Assembly: GCF_019443325.1 (NCBI RefSeq)
Contig: NZ_CP080383.1
Location: forward strand, 3,410,001-3,474,000
Direction: 5' to 3'
Length of the DNA: 64,000 nucleotides
From: Cryobacterium sp. PAMC25264
GTDB taxonomy: Bacteria; Actinomycetota; Actinomycetes; Actinomycetales; Microbacteriaceae
Shown: one piece after another, positions 1-9,364 of the stretch
Numbering within the stretch: the first letter of the stretch is position 1
Layout: each line of letters opens with the position of its first letter
Position numbers and translations under genes: made by a program
Notes under the pieces: generated by a model
The model's database searches: none
What the model was told of the DNA's origin: nothing
What the model saw: the letters and a program-made list of their open reading frames with translations, nothing else

Positions 1-104
1 AGAGTGGTGCCGCCGATCCCCGCGGCGAGGATCTGCTCGCCGGTGGCCTCGATGATCCGCTGCCGAGTGGCCCGGCCGCGGGCTGTGATCTTCTTCTCCT
101 CCAT
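1..104 (-). CDS. TetR-family transcriptional regulator, N-terminal part only
   Basis: The reverse strand opens with ATG at 104 and stays open to the window edge (34 codons, starting MEEKKITARGRATRQRII). The basic start followed by RQRIIEATGEQILAAG is the first helix of a TetR_N DNA-binding domain, so the rest of the gene lies outside the window. It diverges from the dehydrogenase at 159, and the 54-nt gap between them carries nested inverted repeats. Divergent TetR-dehydrogenase pairs commonly form a local repressor-target unit; that role is inferred from position. The ligand cannot be predicted from this fragment. Confidence 0.8.
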   Translation of the reverse strand, partial: MEEKKITARGRATRQRIIEATGEQILAAGIGGTT

Positions 105-122
105 TTTTCGATCGTAGCTCAC

Positions 123-159
123 TGGACCGCTTGGTCCATACTGTGGTACGAATGGACCA
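123..159. promoter_or_regulatory. Probable TetR operator between divergent genes
   Basis: A perfect inverted repeat TGGACC-GCTT-GGTCCA lies at 123-138. Its right half is reused in a wider repeat, TGGTCCAT at 132-139 and ATGGACCA at 152-159. The last arm touches the ATG of the dehydrogenase. CATACT at 137-142, inside the repeat, could be a -10 element. TetR dimers usually bind such 15-20 nt palindromes, so these sites probably let the regulator at 104 control itself and the dehydrogenase. Confidence 0.6.
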
Positions 160-1124
160 TGAAGTCCACTCCTGAAGATCGCCGGTCCCTCGTCGCCGAC
201 TCCCATCGCGCCGCCTTCGGGGCCGAGTCGACCGCCCTCGAGGTGGTGGAGGGGGTCGACCTGACCGGTCGCTCCGCTCTCGTCACCGGGGCGAGCTCCG
301 GCATCGGGGTGGAGACCGCCCGAGCTCTGGCCGCCGCCGGTGCGGGCGTCACTCTCGCCGTTCGGGACCTCGCGGCCGGCGCCCGCACGGCCGCGGACAT
401 CCGTGCGACTACCGGAAGCGACATCGTGCGGGTGGTCCACCTCGACCTGGCCGACCTCGGCTCGGTGCGAGACTTGGCCGCGAGCTGGACCGGGCCGCTG
501 CACATCCTGGTGAACAACGCGGGGATCATGCACACCCCCGAACTGCGCACCCCGGCCGGTTGGGAGCTGCAGTTCGCGGTGAACCACCTGGGCCACTTCG
601 CCCTCGCGACGGCGCTGCATCCGGCCCTCTCCGCGGCCGGCAACGCCCGGATCGTGGCGGTGAGTTCGAGCGGGCACGGGTCCAGCGGTATCCGGTTCGA
701 CGACCTGTTCTTCGAGCGGGATGCCTACGACTCGGGCCTCGCGTACGGCCAGTCGAAGACCGCGAACGTGCTGTTCGCCCTCGAGGCCACCCGGCGGTGG
801 GCGGACGACGGCATCACCGCGGCCGCCCTGATGCCCGGAGGTATCTGGACGAACCTGCAGCGGCACTGGGATCCGGAGATGCTGGCCGGGATGAAGCGCC
901 GCTATCCGGGGAAGAGTGCGGCGCAGGGGGCCGCGACCTCGGTGTTCGTGGCCACCCGGGCGACGCTCGGCGTGGGGACGCCCGGGTACTACGAAGATTG
1001 CCACCCGGCCCAGGTAGTGCCGGCGATCGAGGACGGGATCCACGGTGTGGTGCCGCACGCGCTCGATGCGCAGGCCGCCCGCCGGTTGTGGGAGGTCTCG
1101 GCCGGGTTGGTCACCTCGGCCTGA
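159..1124 (+). CDS. SDR-family NAD(P)-dependent oxidoreductase
   Basis: This 321-residue protein belongs to the classical/extended short-chain dehydrogenases. Visible hallmarks are the nucleotide-binding TGASSGIG at about residues 43-50, NNAG at 119-122, the catalytic serine region near 169-171, and the YGQSK catalytic Tyr/Lys at about 196-200. The C-terminal part resembles the retinol-dehydrogenase/WW-oxidoreductase-like SDRs common in actinobacteria. The substrate is unknown. The ATG at 159 directly abuts the operator palindrome and there is no clear Shine-Dalgarno. Regulation by the neighbouring TetR protein is likely but inferred. Confidence 0.85.
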   Translation: MKSTPEDRRSLVADSHRAAFGAESTALEVVEGVDLTGRSALVTGASSGIGVETARALAAAGAGVTLAVRDLAAGARTAADIRATTGSDIVRVVHLDLADLGSVRDLAASWTGPLHILVNNAGIMHTPELRTPAGWELQFAVNHLGHFALATALHPALSAAGNARIVAVSSSGHGSSGIRFDDLFFERDAYDSGLAYGQSKTANVLFALEATRRWADDGITAAALMPGGIWTNLQRHWDPEMLAGMKRRYPGKSAAQGAATSVFVATRATLGVGTPGYYEDCHPAQVVPAIEDGIHGVVPHALDAQAARRLWEVSAGLVTSA

Positions 1125-1135
1125 CGGCTCACGGG

Positions 1136-1259
1136 GACTCGACAGGCTCGACCAGCGCGTGGTCGCGACCATCAGACCGACTCACGGGGACTCGACAGGC
1201 TCGACCGACGGACGGGCGCGACCTGCGAACCAGGTCACCGGGTCTCGACGAGCTCGACC
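1136..1259. repeat. Cluster of three TCGACAGGCTCGACC-type dispersed repeats
   Basis: The spacer after the dehydrogenase holds two identical copies of GACTCGACAGGCTCGACC (1136-1153 and 1189-1206) and a diverged copy GTCTCGACGAGCTCGACC (1242-1259). Each is embedded in further similar sequence (CTCACGGG before, GACGG after). The same core recurs in both orientations at 49486-49615. I see no gene in 1125-1392. Confidence 0.75.
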
Positions 1260-1392
1260 GACGACGGGGGCGCGACCGACGATGGGGGCGGACGGGCCGC
1301 CCGGCCGCGGATGAGCCGGGGCATACTGGCGGCAAGCGCGCGACGCTCCTCGACCTCCGGCTGCGGGGCAGCGCGCATCGGGAGGGACCAGC

Positions 1393-2208
1393 GTGAGCTT
1401 CTGGATCTGCGCGACCTGCGGCGTCGAGCACGCCGACAACGCCGGGGTGTGCGCCATCTGCGCCGACGAACGACAGTGGGTACCGGCGGCGGGCCAGCAG
1501 TGGACGACCCTGTACGACCTGCACGAGGCCGGCACCCAGGCCAGGCTGCTCGACCTCGAGCCGGATCTGTTCGGCATCGAGAGCACGCCCGCCGTGGGCA
1601 TCGGCCAGCAGGCCAAACTACTCTGCACGCCCTCCGGCACGGTGCTCTGGGACCCGATCGGGTTCGTCGACAACGACATCGCCACCCAGGTGCTCGAGCA
1701 CGGGCCGGTGCGGGCGGTCGTGGCGAGTCACCCGCACATGTTCGGCGTTCAGGTGGAGTGGAGCCGGGCGCTCGGGCATCCTCCGGTGCTCGTGGCCGAA
1801 GTCGACCTGGCCTGGTTGGCCCGGCGCGACCCGGTCATCCAGCCCTGGTCCAGCGAGGTGCACCTACTGCCGGGCGTGACGCTCGTGCAGGTGGGCGGGC
1901 ATTTCCCCGGCAGCGCCGTCATCCACTGGGCAGACGGCGCCGGCGGCCGGGGAGTGCTGCTCAGCGGCGACACCGTGTTCGCCAACCCCGACCGCAGCTC
2001 GGTGAGTTTCATGCGCAGCTACCCCAACCGGCTGCCCCTCTCGGGCCCGGTCGTGGAGCGCATCGCGCGCACGCTGGAGCGATTCGAGTTCGACCGGCTG
2101 TACGGCAACTTCGACAACATGATCGCGGCGGATGCCCGGGCGATCGTGCGCCGGTCGGCCGACCGGCACTGGGACTGGGTGCGCGGCGACTTCGACCACC
2201 TCACCTGA
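1393..2208 (+). CDS. Metallo-beta-lactamase-fold hydrolase with N-terminal zinc ribbon
   Basis: 271 residues starting GTG, preceded by GGGAGG at suitable spacing. The first 25 residues hold two CxxC pairs (C6/C9 and C20/C23), a rubredoxin-like zinc ribbon. The remainder is a metallo-beta-lactamase fold with an HPH metal motif (SHPHMFG), a later histidine in VGGHFPGS and an aspartate in LLSGDTVF. The usual HxHxDH motif is only partly kept, as in the uncharacterised hydrolase subfamily that has SHPHYYG-like motifs. The substrate is unknown. A CATACT hexamer at 1322-1327 could be its -10. Confidence 0.75.
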   Translation: MSFWICATCGVEHADNAGVCAICADERQWVPAAGQQWTTLYDLHEAGTQARLLDLEPDLFGIESTPAVGIGQQAKLLCTPSGTVLWDPIGFVDNDIATQVLEHGPVRAVVASHPHMFGVQVEWSRALGHPPVLVAEVDLAWLARRDPVIQPWSSEVHLLPGVTLVQVGGHFPGSAVIHWADGAGGRGVLLSGDTVFANPDRSSVSFMRSYPNRLPLSGPVVERIARTLERFEFDRLYGNFDNMIAADARAIVRRSADRHWDWVRGDFDHLT

Positions 2209-2290
2209 GGCGCGGCTCGACACAGCAGGCGGCCCGGGCCACACAGCCCGGCCAGGCAGCGGGGTCAGGTAGCCGGGCCCAGTAGCCGAG

Positions 2291-3306
2291 TCACGTGGTC
2301 CGCAGGGGCCGGTCGGGCGGTTCGGGCAGCATACGTAGACCCACGGGCGTGTTGGCCACCTGCACGAGTTCGTCGATCCAGGCCGCGGTCAGGTCGCCGG
2401 GCGCGCCCCCAGGGCCCGCTCTGCTGCCGACCCCTCGGGCAGCACGAGGTCGAAGGTCGCCTCGCCCAGCCGCACGGTGACCACCACGGCAGCGAGGTAT
2501 TTCGGATGCGGCGCCACGGTGACCCGGTCGATCGCACCGAGCGGAATCGTGCTGTGCGAGCGGGACAGATCGGGGGTGTTGCCGCGCACCAGCCAGGCCT
2601 TCCGCCCCAGGATGTGCAGCTCGGTTTCGGTGCGGCAGAGCACGGCGCCGTGCAGCGTCATCGGGTAGAGGGCGTGCACGGCCCGGGTGAGCAGGCCGCC
2701 GCGCGGGATGAGCCCCGCACGCCCGTGGGCGGCGAGCAGGCTCGCACCGAAGTGGTGGCGCAACAGGTCGAAGTACGAGGTGACCAGGCCCACGTCCTGC
2801 TTGCCGAGGTCGAGCAGGTCGAGCGCCGGCGGCGCATCCGTTGCGGGCAGGGTCGCGGCGCCGGCTCGCGGGGCCGCGCGGGTCAGCTCGCCCAGCACGT
2901 CGATGAGTCGGGTGATCACTTCCTGGGACGACCCGTTGTACGGCACGGCGAGCGTGTCGCCCGCGCGCGTGAGGATGCTCAGCCGGCCGTCGACGAGGTC
3001 GACGGTGTCGGTGATCGCCACGATGTCGGCGTAGCCGAGGGCGCGCTCGGTGAAGCTGCCGCCCGTGCGGCTGAGCACGATGAGCGCGGCCGGGGCCACG
3101 ATGATGAGGTGGTCGTAGAGGTCCATCGTGGGCAGCGCGTCCCGGCGGCTGATGTTGCGGGGCACCTTGAGCACTAGGCGACTGACAGCGAAGTCCACCG
3201 GGTAGTCCCGGTAGAGGCCGGGCACCTCGGCGGCATTTCGCACCTGGTCCACCCAGGGGCCGAACGCGTCGAACTCCGCCGATCGGGTCATATCCGTCGC
3301 ACTCAC
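2291..3306 (-). CDS. Conserved protein of unknown function, frameshifted near the 3' end
   Basis: I do not recognise the family. The probable start is GTG at 3306 (AGAAGG six nt upstream); the in-frame ATG at 3291 is the alternative. That frame stops at 2389. A frame shifted by one base then continues with plausible sequence (DLTAAWIDELVQVANTPVG) to a TGA at 2291-2293. Adding one G to the run read at 2406-2410 (C5 on the plus strand) joins the two frames into about 338 residues. The protein looks soluble and has no signal peptide. It is either a sequencing deletion or a truncated gene; the good codon texture after the break favours an error. Confidence 0.65.
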
Positions 3307-3699
3307 TGGCTGCCTTCTGCGAGCCCGCTCCGGTGCGCGCCCGCTCACGGCCGCTGTGCCGCTGATGATCAGGCTAGACCGTGAGGACCGTACGGGCCGA
3401 CCGGTCAGAGCGGTGTGCGAACCGAACGGATGAGCCGACGAAGCCATCTTCGATACTGTTAGCACGATCGGGCCCGCCACCGGTCGCGCCGCGCCGACGC
3501 CCTCACGACAGACTGCACAGCGCTGTCCCCAGGTTATCCACATGACAATCCACAGCCTGTGAGTAGTCAGGGCGGGGATTTCCACACCCTGTGCACAGAT
3601 TTATCCACAGGTGTGAACACGAATGCAGGTTCGAAACTCTGCGGCCTGCCCTCGGGATGGGCCTAGAGCGTTGAAGGGATGCGGGCTACGCTCCCCCGC
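3307..3699. other. 393-nt gene-free region with a DnaA-box cluster
   Basis: No gene is supported here. The right half contains two perfect DnaA boxes TTATCCACA (3534-3542 and 3601-3609) with near matches CAATCCACA (3546-3554) and ATTTCCACA (3578-3586), all in the same orientation within 76 nt. A partial LexA-like palindrome follows at 3619-3634 (ACGAAT-GCAG-GTTCGA, consensus TCGAAC-N4-GTTCGA). The flanking genes are not dnaA or dnaN, so this is not the ordinary oriC context. DnaA titration, DnaA-regulated transcription or a relic promoter are possible. Confidence 0.6.
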
Positions 3700-4191
3700 A
3701 TGCAGACCCAACATTATGAACTCACGGTGCACGCGCCGGCCGAGGTGGTGTGGGAAACGATGCTGGACGATGCGACCTACCGCCTCTGGGCGAGCGCGTT
3801 CCATCCCGGCTCCTACTTCGAGGGCTCCTGGCTGCAGGGCAGCGAGATCCTCTTCCTGGGGGACAACGAAGACGGCACGGCGAGCGGCATGGTGGGGGTG
3901 ATCGCCGAACACCGCCCGCACGAGTTCGTCTCGATCGAATACCGCGGGCAGATCGTGAACGGCGTCGAGGACACCACGAGCGACGGTGCCCGCGCCATCG
4001 CCGGCACACACGAGAATTACACCTTCATCGAAGCCGATGGGGTCACCACCGTCACGGTGGACATCGACGTGGACGACCAGTACGCCGACATGTTCGCCGA
4101 GATGTGGCCCCGTGCCCTCATCGCGCTCCGGGATCTCTCCGAGGCCGAGGCCCACACCCGCGGGCAGCATCCGGCCGACCGGGAGGGCTGA
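3700..4191 (+). CDS. SRPBCC/START-like domain protein, tandem copy 1
   Basis: 163 residues of the SRPBCC (Bet v 1/AHSA1-like) fold: an N-terminal strand followed by a PAEVVWETMLDDATYRLW helix, a central sheet with IVNGVEDT, VTVDIDVDD, and a long C-terminal helix (WPRALIALRDLSEAE). The next gene is a close paralog; about half of the aligned positions look identical by eye. The ATG at 3700 is chosen because TACGCT sits seven nt upstream with no Shine-Dalgarno, suggesting a leaderless transcript; an in-frame ATG at 3679 is less likely. These small domains bind hydrophobic ligands; the ligand here is unknown. Confidence 0.75.
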   Translation: MQTQHYELTVHAPAEVVWETMLDDATYRLWASAFHPGSYFEGSWLQGSEILFLGDNEDGTASGMVGVIAEHRPHEFVSIEYRGQIVNGVEDTTSDGARAIAGTHENYTFIEADGVTTVTVDIDVDDQYADMFAEMWPRALIALRDLSEAEAHTRGQHPADREG

Positions 4192-4262
4192 CCGGGGTGC
4201 GGGCATCCGTCACCCCGTCTCGGGCCCTGGAGACAGGGGGATGCCGGAGCTACACTCACGCC

Positions 4263-4745
4263 ATGGAATCCCAGCAATTCTTGATCCAGGTGCACGCGTC
4301 GGCGGTCGTCGTCTGGCAGACCATGTTCGACGACACGACCTACCGCCAGTGGACGAGTGTGTTCAACCCGGGTTCCAACTTCGAGGGCAACTGGTTGCCC
4401 GGCAGCGAGATCCGATTCCTGGGCAGCAACCCGGATGGTACCCACGGCGGCCTGACCGGGATGTTCGGCGTGATCACCGAGAACCGCCCCTACGAATTCG
4501 TTCTCATCGAGTATCAGGGTCAAATCGTCAACGATGTCGACGACACCACCAGTCGCGAGGCACGGCAGCTGATCGGAGCTCGGGAGTCCTACTCTCTCAA
4601 CGAGGTCGATGGGGTCACGACCGTCACCGTCGACGTGGACACGGCGGATACCTACGCCGAACTCTTCGGCGAGCTATGGCCGCAGGGACTGGCCAAGCTC
4701 AAGGAACTGGCCGAGGACCGGTCGAATCGTCAACAACGTCGATGA
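4263..4745 (+). CDS. SRPBCC/START-like domain protein, tandem copy 2
   Basis: 160 residues, paralogous to the gene at 3700 along its whole length (shared FEGxWLxGSEIxFLG, YEFVxIEY, GVTTVTVD and ELWPxxLxxLKEL motifs). TACACT at 4251-4256 lies six nt before the ATG and no Shine-Dalgarno is seen, so the transcript is probably leaderless. The last residues (DRSNRQQRR) read out of frame into a fragment of a third copy, so the C-terminus has been replaced by a recombination event. The function is unknown beyond the ligand-binding fold. Confidence 0.75.
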   Translation: MESQQFLIQVHASAVVVWQTMFDDTTYRQWTSVFNPGSNFEGNWLPGSEIRFLGSNPDGTHGGLTGMFGVITENRPYEFVLIEYQGQIVNDVDDTTSREARQLIGARESYSLNEVDGVTTVTVDVDTADTYAELFGELWPQGLAKLKELAEDRSNRQQRR

Positions 4746-4797
4746 CACCAGCAGCCGCGAGGCATGGCAGCTGATTAGGGCCCGCAAGAACCGATAC
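4720..4797 (+). pseudogene. Remnant of a third SRPBCC copy
   Basis: About 78 nt closely match the middle of copy 2 (around 4517-4594). In the frame beginning at 4723 they read RIVNNVDDTSSREAWQL, against QIVNDVDDTTSREARQL in copy 2. The fragment overlaps the end of copy 2 in another frame and has neither start nor domain ends. A simple reading is that a third tandem copy was deleted by unequal recombination, leaving this piece. Confidence 0.75.
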
Positions 4798-4800
4798 GCC

Positions 4801-5049
4801 CTAGGGACGCCGGGCGCGAATGGCGCCATAGCCGCGCATGAGTTGGGGCACGACGAGGTACACGGCGACAGGCACCACCACGACGGACAGCACGAAGGCG
4901 CGCAGTACCGGGTTCCAGTCGCCGGCGAAGGGAGCGATGGCGAAGAATCCGAGGGTGACCAGCGGGAAAATCGCGATCCAGGTGATGACGGCACGGACAT
5001 GCACCGACGGCGGCCCAACGGTGGCGCGGGGAGGGTGAGAAAACGACAT
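4801..5049 (-). CDS. Small two-TM membrane protein
   Basis: 82 residues with a polar N-terminus (about 18 residues) and two hydrophobic segments, AVITWIAIFPLVTLGFFAI and FVLSVVVVPVAVYLVV, separated by a short GDWNP loop and ending in a basic tail (RGYGAIRARRP). The ATG at 5049 has AAAGGA at good spacing. This is the common layout of small actinobacterial 2TM proteins of unknown function. It diverges from the regulator at 5191. Confidence 0.75.
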   Translation of the reverse strand: MSFSHPPRATVGPPSVHVRAVITWIAIFPLVTLGFFAIAPFAGDWNPVLRAFVLSVVVVPVAVYLVVPQLMRGYGAIRARRP

Positions 5050-5190
5050 GGAGTGATCCTTTCGACTGGCGGGACGGCTGTCCCGGCGGGTACGAACCGC
5101 GAGCGGCCCGTCTGCCTCTACGGTGCCGTGATCTCCCTCCCTACTGAAACAATCATTGCCAAAATTGGGACAGAGTGCTTGGCTGATTTC

Positions 5191-5784
5191 ATGAGCAGCG
5201 CACCCCGGATCGTTGAAGAACTCACCCAGATCGCTCCGCGCCTGCGACGTGCCAGGGAGAAGAAGAACGTGACCCTGGCGGAGCTCGCCGCGGCGACCGG
5301 GATCTCCAAGAGCACGCTCTCCCGGCTCGAGTCCGGGCAGCGCAAGCCCAATCTCGAACTCCTCTTGCCCATCGTGGCGGCGCTGGCGGTACCGTTCGAA
5401 GACATCGTCAACCCGCCGCGGGTGGAGGACCCGCGGGTGCCGCAGAAATCGACCCGATCCGACGGACGCACCCTCACCCCGCTGTCGCAGCATCAGGGGG
5501 AGCCGCAGGCGTTCAAGATCGTCATCCCCGCCACCGACCGGGAACCAGCACCACGCAGCCACACCGGCTACGAGTGGATCTACGTGCTCTCCGGACGGCT
5601 ACGGCTGATTCTTGGCGAACACGACGTCGTCCTCGGCACGGGTGAGGCCGCGGAGTTCGACACCCGCAATCCGCACTGGTTCGGCTCCGCCGGCACGGAT
5701 TCGGTGGAGATCCTGAGCATGTTCGGCAAACAGGGCGAGCGCATCCACCTGCGCGCCCGGTCCACGCCGGCCACATCGAGCTGA
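5191..5784 (+). CDS. XRE-family regulator with C-terminal cupin domain
   Basis: 197 residues. An XRE-type helix-turn-helix occupies about residues 15-65 (VTLAELAAATGISKSTLSRLE), followed by a linker and a cupin_2 domain (about 105-190, with SHTGYEWIYVLSGRLRLILG and TRNPHWFGS). This layout is typical of regulators sensing small metabolites through the cupin. The start is ATG 5191; TTG 5179 is in frame as an alternative. Its stop lies six nt before the large LuxR regulator at 5791, so the two are probably co-transcribed. The inducer is unknown. Confidence 0.85.
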   Translation: MSSAPRIVEELTQIAPRLRRAREKKNVTLAELAAATGISKSTLSRLESGQRKPNLELLLPIVAALAVPFEDIVNPPRVEDPRVPQKSTRSDGRTLTPLSQHQGEPQAFKIVIPATDREPAPRSHTGYEWIYVLSGRLRLILGEHDVVLGTGEAAEFDTRNPHWFGSAGTDSVEILSMFGKQGERIHLRARSTPATSS

Positions 5785-5790
5785 CCGATC

Positions 5791-8516
5791 ATGACGATGC
5801 CGGTACTGGCCACAAAACTGTTCGTCCCCGTTCCCAGACCCCACGCCATCGCCCGGCGCCGGCTCATCGACAAGCTGAACGACGGGCTCCACTGCGGCCG
5901 CAAGCTGACGCTGGTGTCGGCGCCAGCCGGGTTCGGCAAGACCACTCTGCTCAGCGGGTGGCTGGCCGATGCCCGCCGGCAGAACGCCCTGCTGCGAGTG
6001 GCCTGGATTTCGCTCGACGAAGGCGACAACGACCCGACCCGGTTTCTCGAGTACCTCATCAGCGCCCTGCATCAGGCGGACCCCACGCTCGACGTGGAGG
6101 CGGCGGGCCTGCTGGGATCTGTCGAGCTGACGTTGACGGCACTCATCAACGCCGTCGCGACGACTAGCCACCCGATAGTCCTGGTGCTCGACGATTTCCA
6201 GGCCATCGAGGCGCAACCCGTCCGTGATGCCGTCTTGTTCCTGATCGACCACCAGCCGTCCACTCTGCACGTGGCCCTGGCCAGCCGATCCGATCCGCTC
6301 CTCCCGGTGGCACGGCTGCGCGCCGGCGGCGAACTCACCGAGATGCGGGCAGCCGACCTGCGCTTCGCCCCGGCCGAGGCGGCCGAATTCCTCAACGAGA
6401 TGATGGGGCTGAACCTGTCCGCCACGGATGTCGCGGTGCTCGACGCCCGCACGGAGGGATGGATCGTCGGGCTCCAGCTGGCCGCCCTGTCGCTGCGGGA
6501 GCGTGACGACGTGTCGGGTTTCATCTCGGGCTTCGCCGGCAGCAACCGGTTCGTCCTCGACTATCTCGTGGAGGAGGTGCTGCAGCGCCAACCCGCGACG
6601 GTGCGCGACTTCCTGCTGCGGACCTCCGTCCTGGACGGTCTGAACGGCGCGCTCTGCGACGCGGTCACCGGACTCACCGGCGGCAGCGAGATGCTGTCCG
6701 CCTTGGAACGGGACAACCTGTTCGTGGTTCCGCTGGACGACCGGCGGGAGTGGTACCGCTACCACCCCCTGTTCGCCGACGTGCTCCGGGCCCGGCTGGC
6801 CGGCCAGGATCCCGGCCCGCGTGTTCTGCATACCCGCGCGAGCGAGTGGTACGAACGCCACGACCTCATCGAGAACGCCGTGACACACGCGCTGGCGGCC
6901 GACGACGTCGAGCGGGCGGCCCGGCTGATCGAGCTCGCCGTTCCGGCCGTGCGGCTGAGCCGGCACGACGCCACCCTGCTGCGCTGGCTGGCGCTGTTGC
7001 CGGCACCCGTCATCCGTCGCCGGCCGGTTCTGGGCGTCTATCGCGCGTGGTCTTCGCTCGTCGCCGGCGATGTGGAGGCCGTTGAACCACAGCTGGCCGC
7101 CGCGGAAAGCTCCCTGGCCACCCGGGATGCCGCGGGGCGGCCGGCGCACGACTCGGCGCCGAGCGAAGAACTGCGCACCCTGCCCGTGACGATCGCCGTG
7201 TACCGGGCCGCGGTGGCGCAGGCCCGCGGAGACCTGGCCGGCATGAGAACCCACGCGCAACGGGCCCTGGACCTCACCGAACCCGGCGACCATCTGGGCC
7301 GGGGTGCGGCGGCGGGGTTCCTCGGCTCGCCGCGTGGGCCACCGGCGACCTCGACGCCGGGGTGCGGGCGTTCGGCGAGGTCCGCATCAGCCTGCGGCGG
7401 GCCGGCAACCTGGCGGATGCGCTCAGCACGACCATCCCCACCGCCGACATGCTTCTGGGCCAAGGCCGACTGCGGGATGCCCAGCGTCTCTATGAGGACG
7501 CACTCGGGGAGGCGCTCCGGCTGACCGTCGCGGACGGTACTCCCCCGCAGTCCACCGGCGACCTGGAGGTGGGGCTCAGCGAGATCCTGCGGGAGCAGAA
7601 CGACCTGCCCGCTGCCCTGGCCCACCTGGCCGCGAGCGAGGCGCTGGGCGAACCGGCTCATTCGCACGAGAATCGGTACCGCTGGTTCGTGTCGATGGCA
7701 CGCATCCGGCAGGCGGAGGGAGACCCCGAGGCCGCGCTCGAGCTGCTCGGCACGGCGGAGCAGGACTACCGACGCGGGTTCCTGCCGGAACTGCGCCCGA
7801 TCGACGCGCAGACGGCTCGAGTCTGGATCGGCCAGGGACGCCTGGACGAGGCTACCGCGTGGGTGACCGCGCGGGGCCTGTCGAGCACGGATGCCCCGGT
7901 CTACCTGCGCGAATTCGAGCACCTCACCCTGGCCCGGCTGCTGATCGCCGCACACCGGGCCGCCCCCGGCACGGGCCGGCTCCGCGAGGCCCTGCACCTG
8001 CTGGGCCGGCTGCTCGCGACCGCCGAGACCGGGCACCGCTGGGGCAGCGTGACCGAGATCCAGCTACTGCAGGCGCTCGCGCACGCGGCGAACGGCGACA
8101 CCATCCGGGCGCTCGAATCCCTGGAGCAGGCCCTCCGGCGCGCGGAGCCGGAGGGGTACTGCCGGCTGTTCCTCGACGAGGGCGAACCGCTGGTGGCACT
8201 GCTGCGGAACGCCTCGGCAGCCGGCATCAGTCCCGCGGTCGTCCAACGCCTGAGCAACACCATCGCGCCGGATGAGGGTGCGCTGCCGTTGGGTGAGAGC
8301 GCGGCCCCGGCGGGCGGGCTCGCCGAGCCGCTGAGCGAGCGCGAACGGCAGGTGCTGCGGTTGCTGGCCAGCGAACTGAGCGGACCCGACATCGCCCGGG
8401 AGCTTTACATCTCGCTGAACACCCTGCGCACCCACACCCGGCACATCTTCGGCAAGCTCGACGTGAACAGCCGCCCCGCGGCCGTGCGCCGGGCCGAGGC
8501 GCTGGGCCTGCTCTAG
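5791..8516 (+). CDS. MalT-type LuxR-family ATP-binding transcriptional regulator, frameshifted
   Basis: When one base is restored this is about 908 residues, the normal size of MalT-like (LAL/STAND) regulators. The N-terminal NTPase has Walker A APAGFGKTT at about 45-52 and a Walker B-like VLVLDDFQAI. The middle is TPR/MalT repeat sequence, and the C-terminal LuxR HTH starts LSERERQVLRLLASE and ends near 8510. The frame breaks near 7326, where GGCTCG should read GGCCTCG; with one C added the sequence continues GFLGLAAWATGDLDAGVRAF, the expected repeat. As given, the gene is split into two frames. It forms an apparent unit with the membrane genes downstream. Confidence 0.85.
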
Positions 8517-8656
8517 CCGTTGAGTTGCAGCCGCGGAGCTGCACAATCACCATCTCGATCACCATGCCGGGTGATGCCGCGTCACCAGGTCCCTCCGTAG
8601 ATTCGCCAGCATCCTCAGGTTTCCGCCGAGGTGTACCCGGATCAAGGAGAACAGCC

Positions 8657-9364
8657 ATGAGCATCTCGACCACCACACTGACCCGCGCCGCCGGCGCATC
8701 CGCCGCCCTGGCCGGACTGATCTATATCGTCATTCAGTTCATCCATCCCCGTGACGTCATCGCCTCGATCACCACCCCGATGTGGCTGGTCGTGCACCTG
8801 CTCAGTATGAGCATGGCCGTGCTGGCGCTGATCGGGCTGGCGGGCCTGTACCTCAGCCAGGTGCGCCGGCTCGGGGTGCTCGGCCTGATCGGCTACCTCA
8901 TGTTCAGCCTCTTCTTCATCCTGCAGTCGGCCTTCAACTTCGCCGAGGCGCTCATCGCACCCCTGCTCACGGATGCCGCGCCCCAGTTCGCCACGGACTT
9001 CGTCGGCCTGTTCGGCCGTTACGCCAGCACGACCGATCTCGGGCCGCTGGCCCTGGTGGTGCCCGTGGGCAGCGCCCTCTATATCGTCGGCGCCCTCATG
9101 TTCGGCATCGCGCTCCTCCGTGCCCGGGTCCTGTCCCGCGGGGCGAGCATCCTGCTCATCGTCGCGGCCGCGCTGACGCCCGTGGCCGGTCTGCTTCCGC
9201 ACACCGTCGAACGGATGGCCGCGATTCCGATGGGTCTGGCGCTGATCTGGCTCGGCTACTCGCTGTGGTCGACCCAGCGCCGGGCGGTGCAGCAGCCCAC
9301 CGAAGGTGCCGAGGGCACCACGGGCACCGAACGAGGCATCCGCCGTGCCACCCAGACTCGCTGA
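8657..9364 (+). CDS. Integral membrane protein of unknown function
   Basis: 235 residues with about six predicted membrane segments (for example GASAALAGLIYIVIQFI, LSMSMAVLALIGLAGLYL, LGLIGYLMFSLFFILQS, LIVAAALTPVAGLL) and a polar C-terminal tail. The ATG at 8657 follows AAGGAGA at ideal spacing. It sits downstream of the MalT-like regulator and overlaps the next small gene, suggesting an operon of regulator target genes. No catalytic motif is visible. Confidence 0.75.
   Translation: MSISTTTLTRAAGASAALAGLIYIVIQFIHPRDVIASITTPMWLVVHLLSMSMAVLALIGLAGLYLSQVRRLGVLGLIGYLMFSLFFILQSAFNFAEALIAPLLTDAAPQFATDFVGLFGRYASTTDLGPLALVVPVGSALYIVGALMFGIALLRARVLSRGASILLIVAAALTPVAGLLPHTVERMAAIPMGLALIWLGYSLWSTQRRAVQQPTEGAEGTTGTERGIRRATQTR

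Noticed and set aside
560..1396. Plus-strand frame overlapping the dehydrogenase
   Set aside because: Arg-rich out-of-frame reading of the SDR gene and its repeat spacer; no start signal or family match.
3534..3609. Chromosomal origin oriC
   Set aside because: DnaA boxes are present, but dnaA and dnaN are absent and there is no AT-rich unwinding region; kept only as a DnaA-box cluster.
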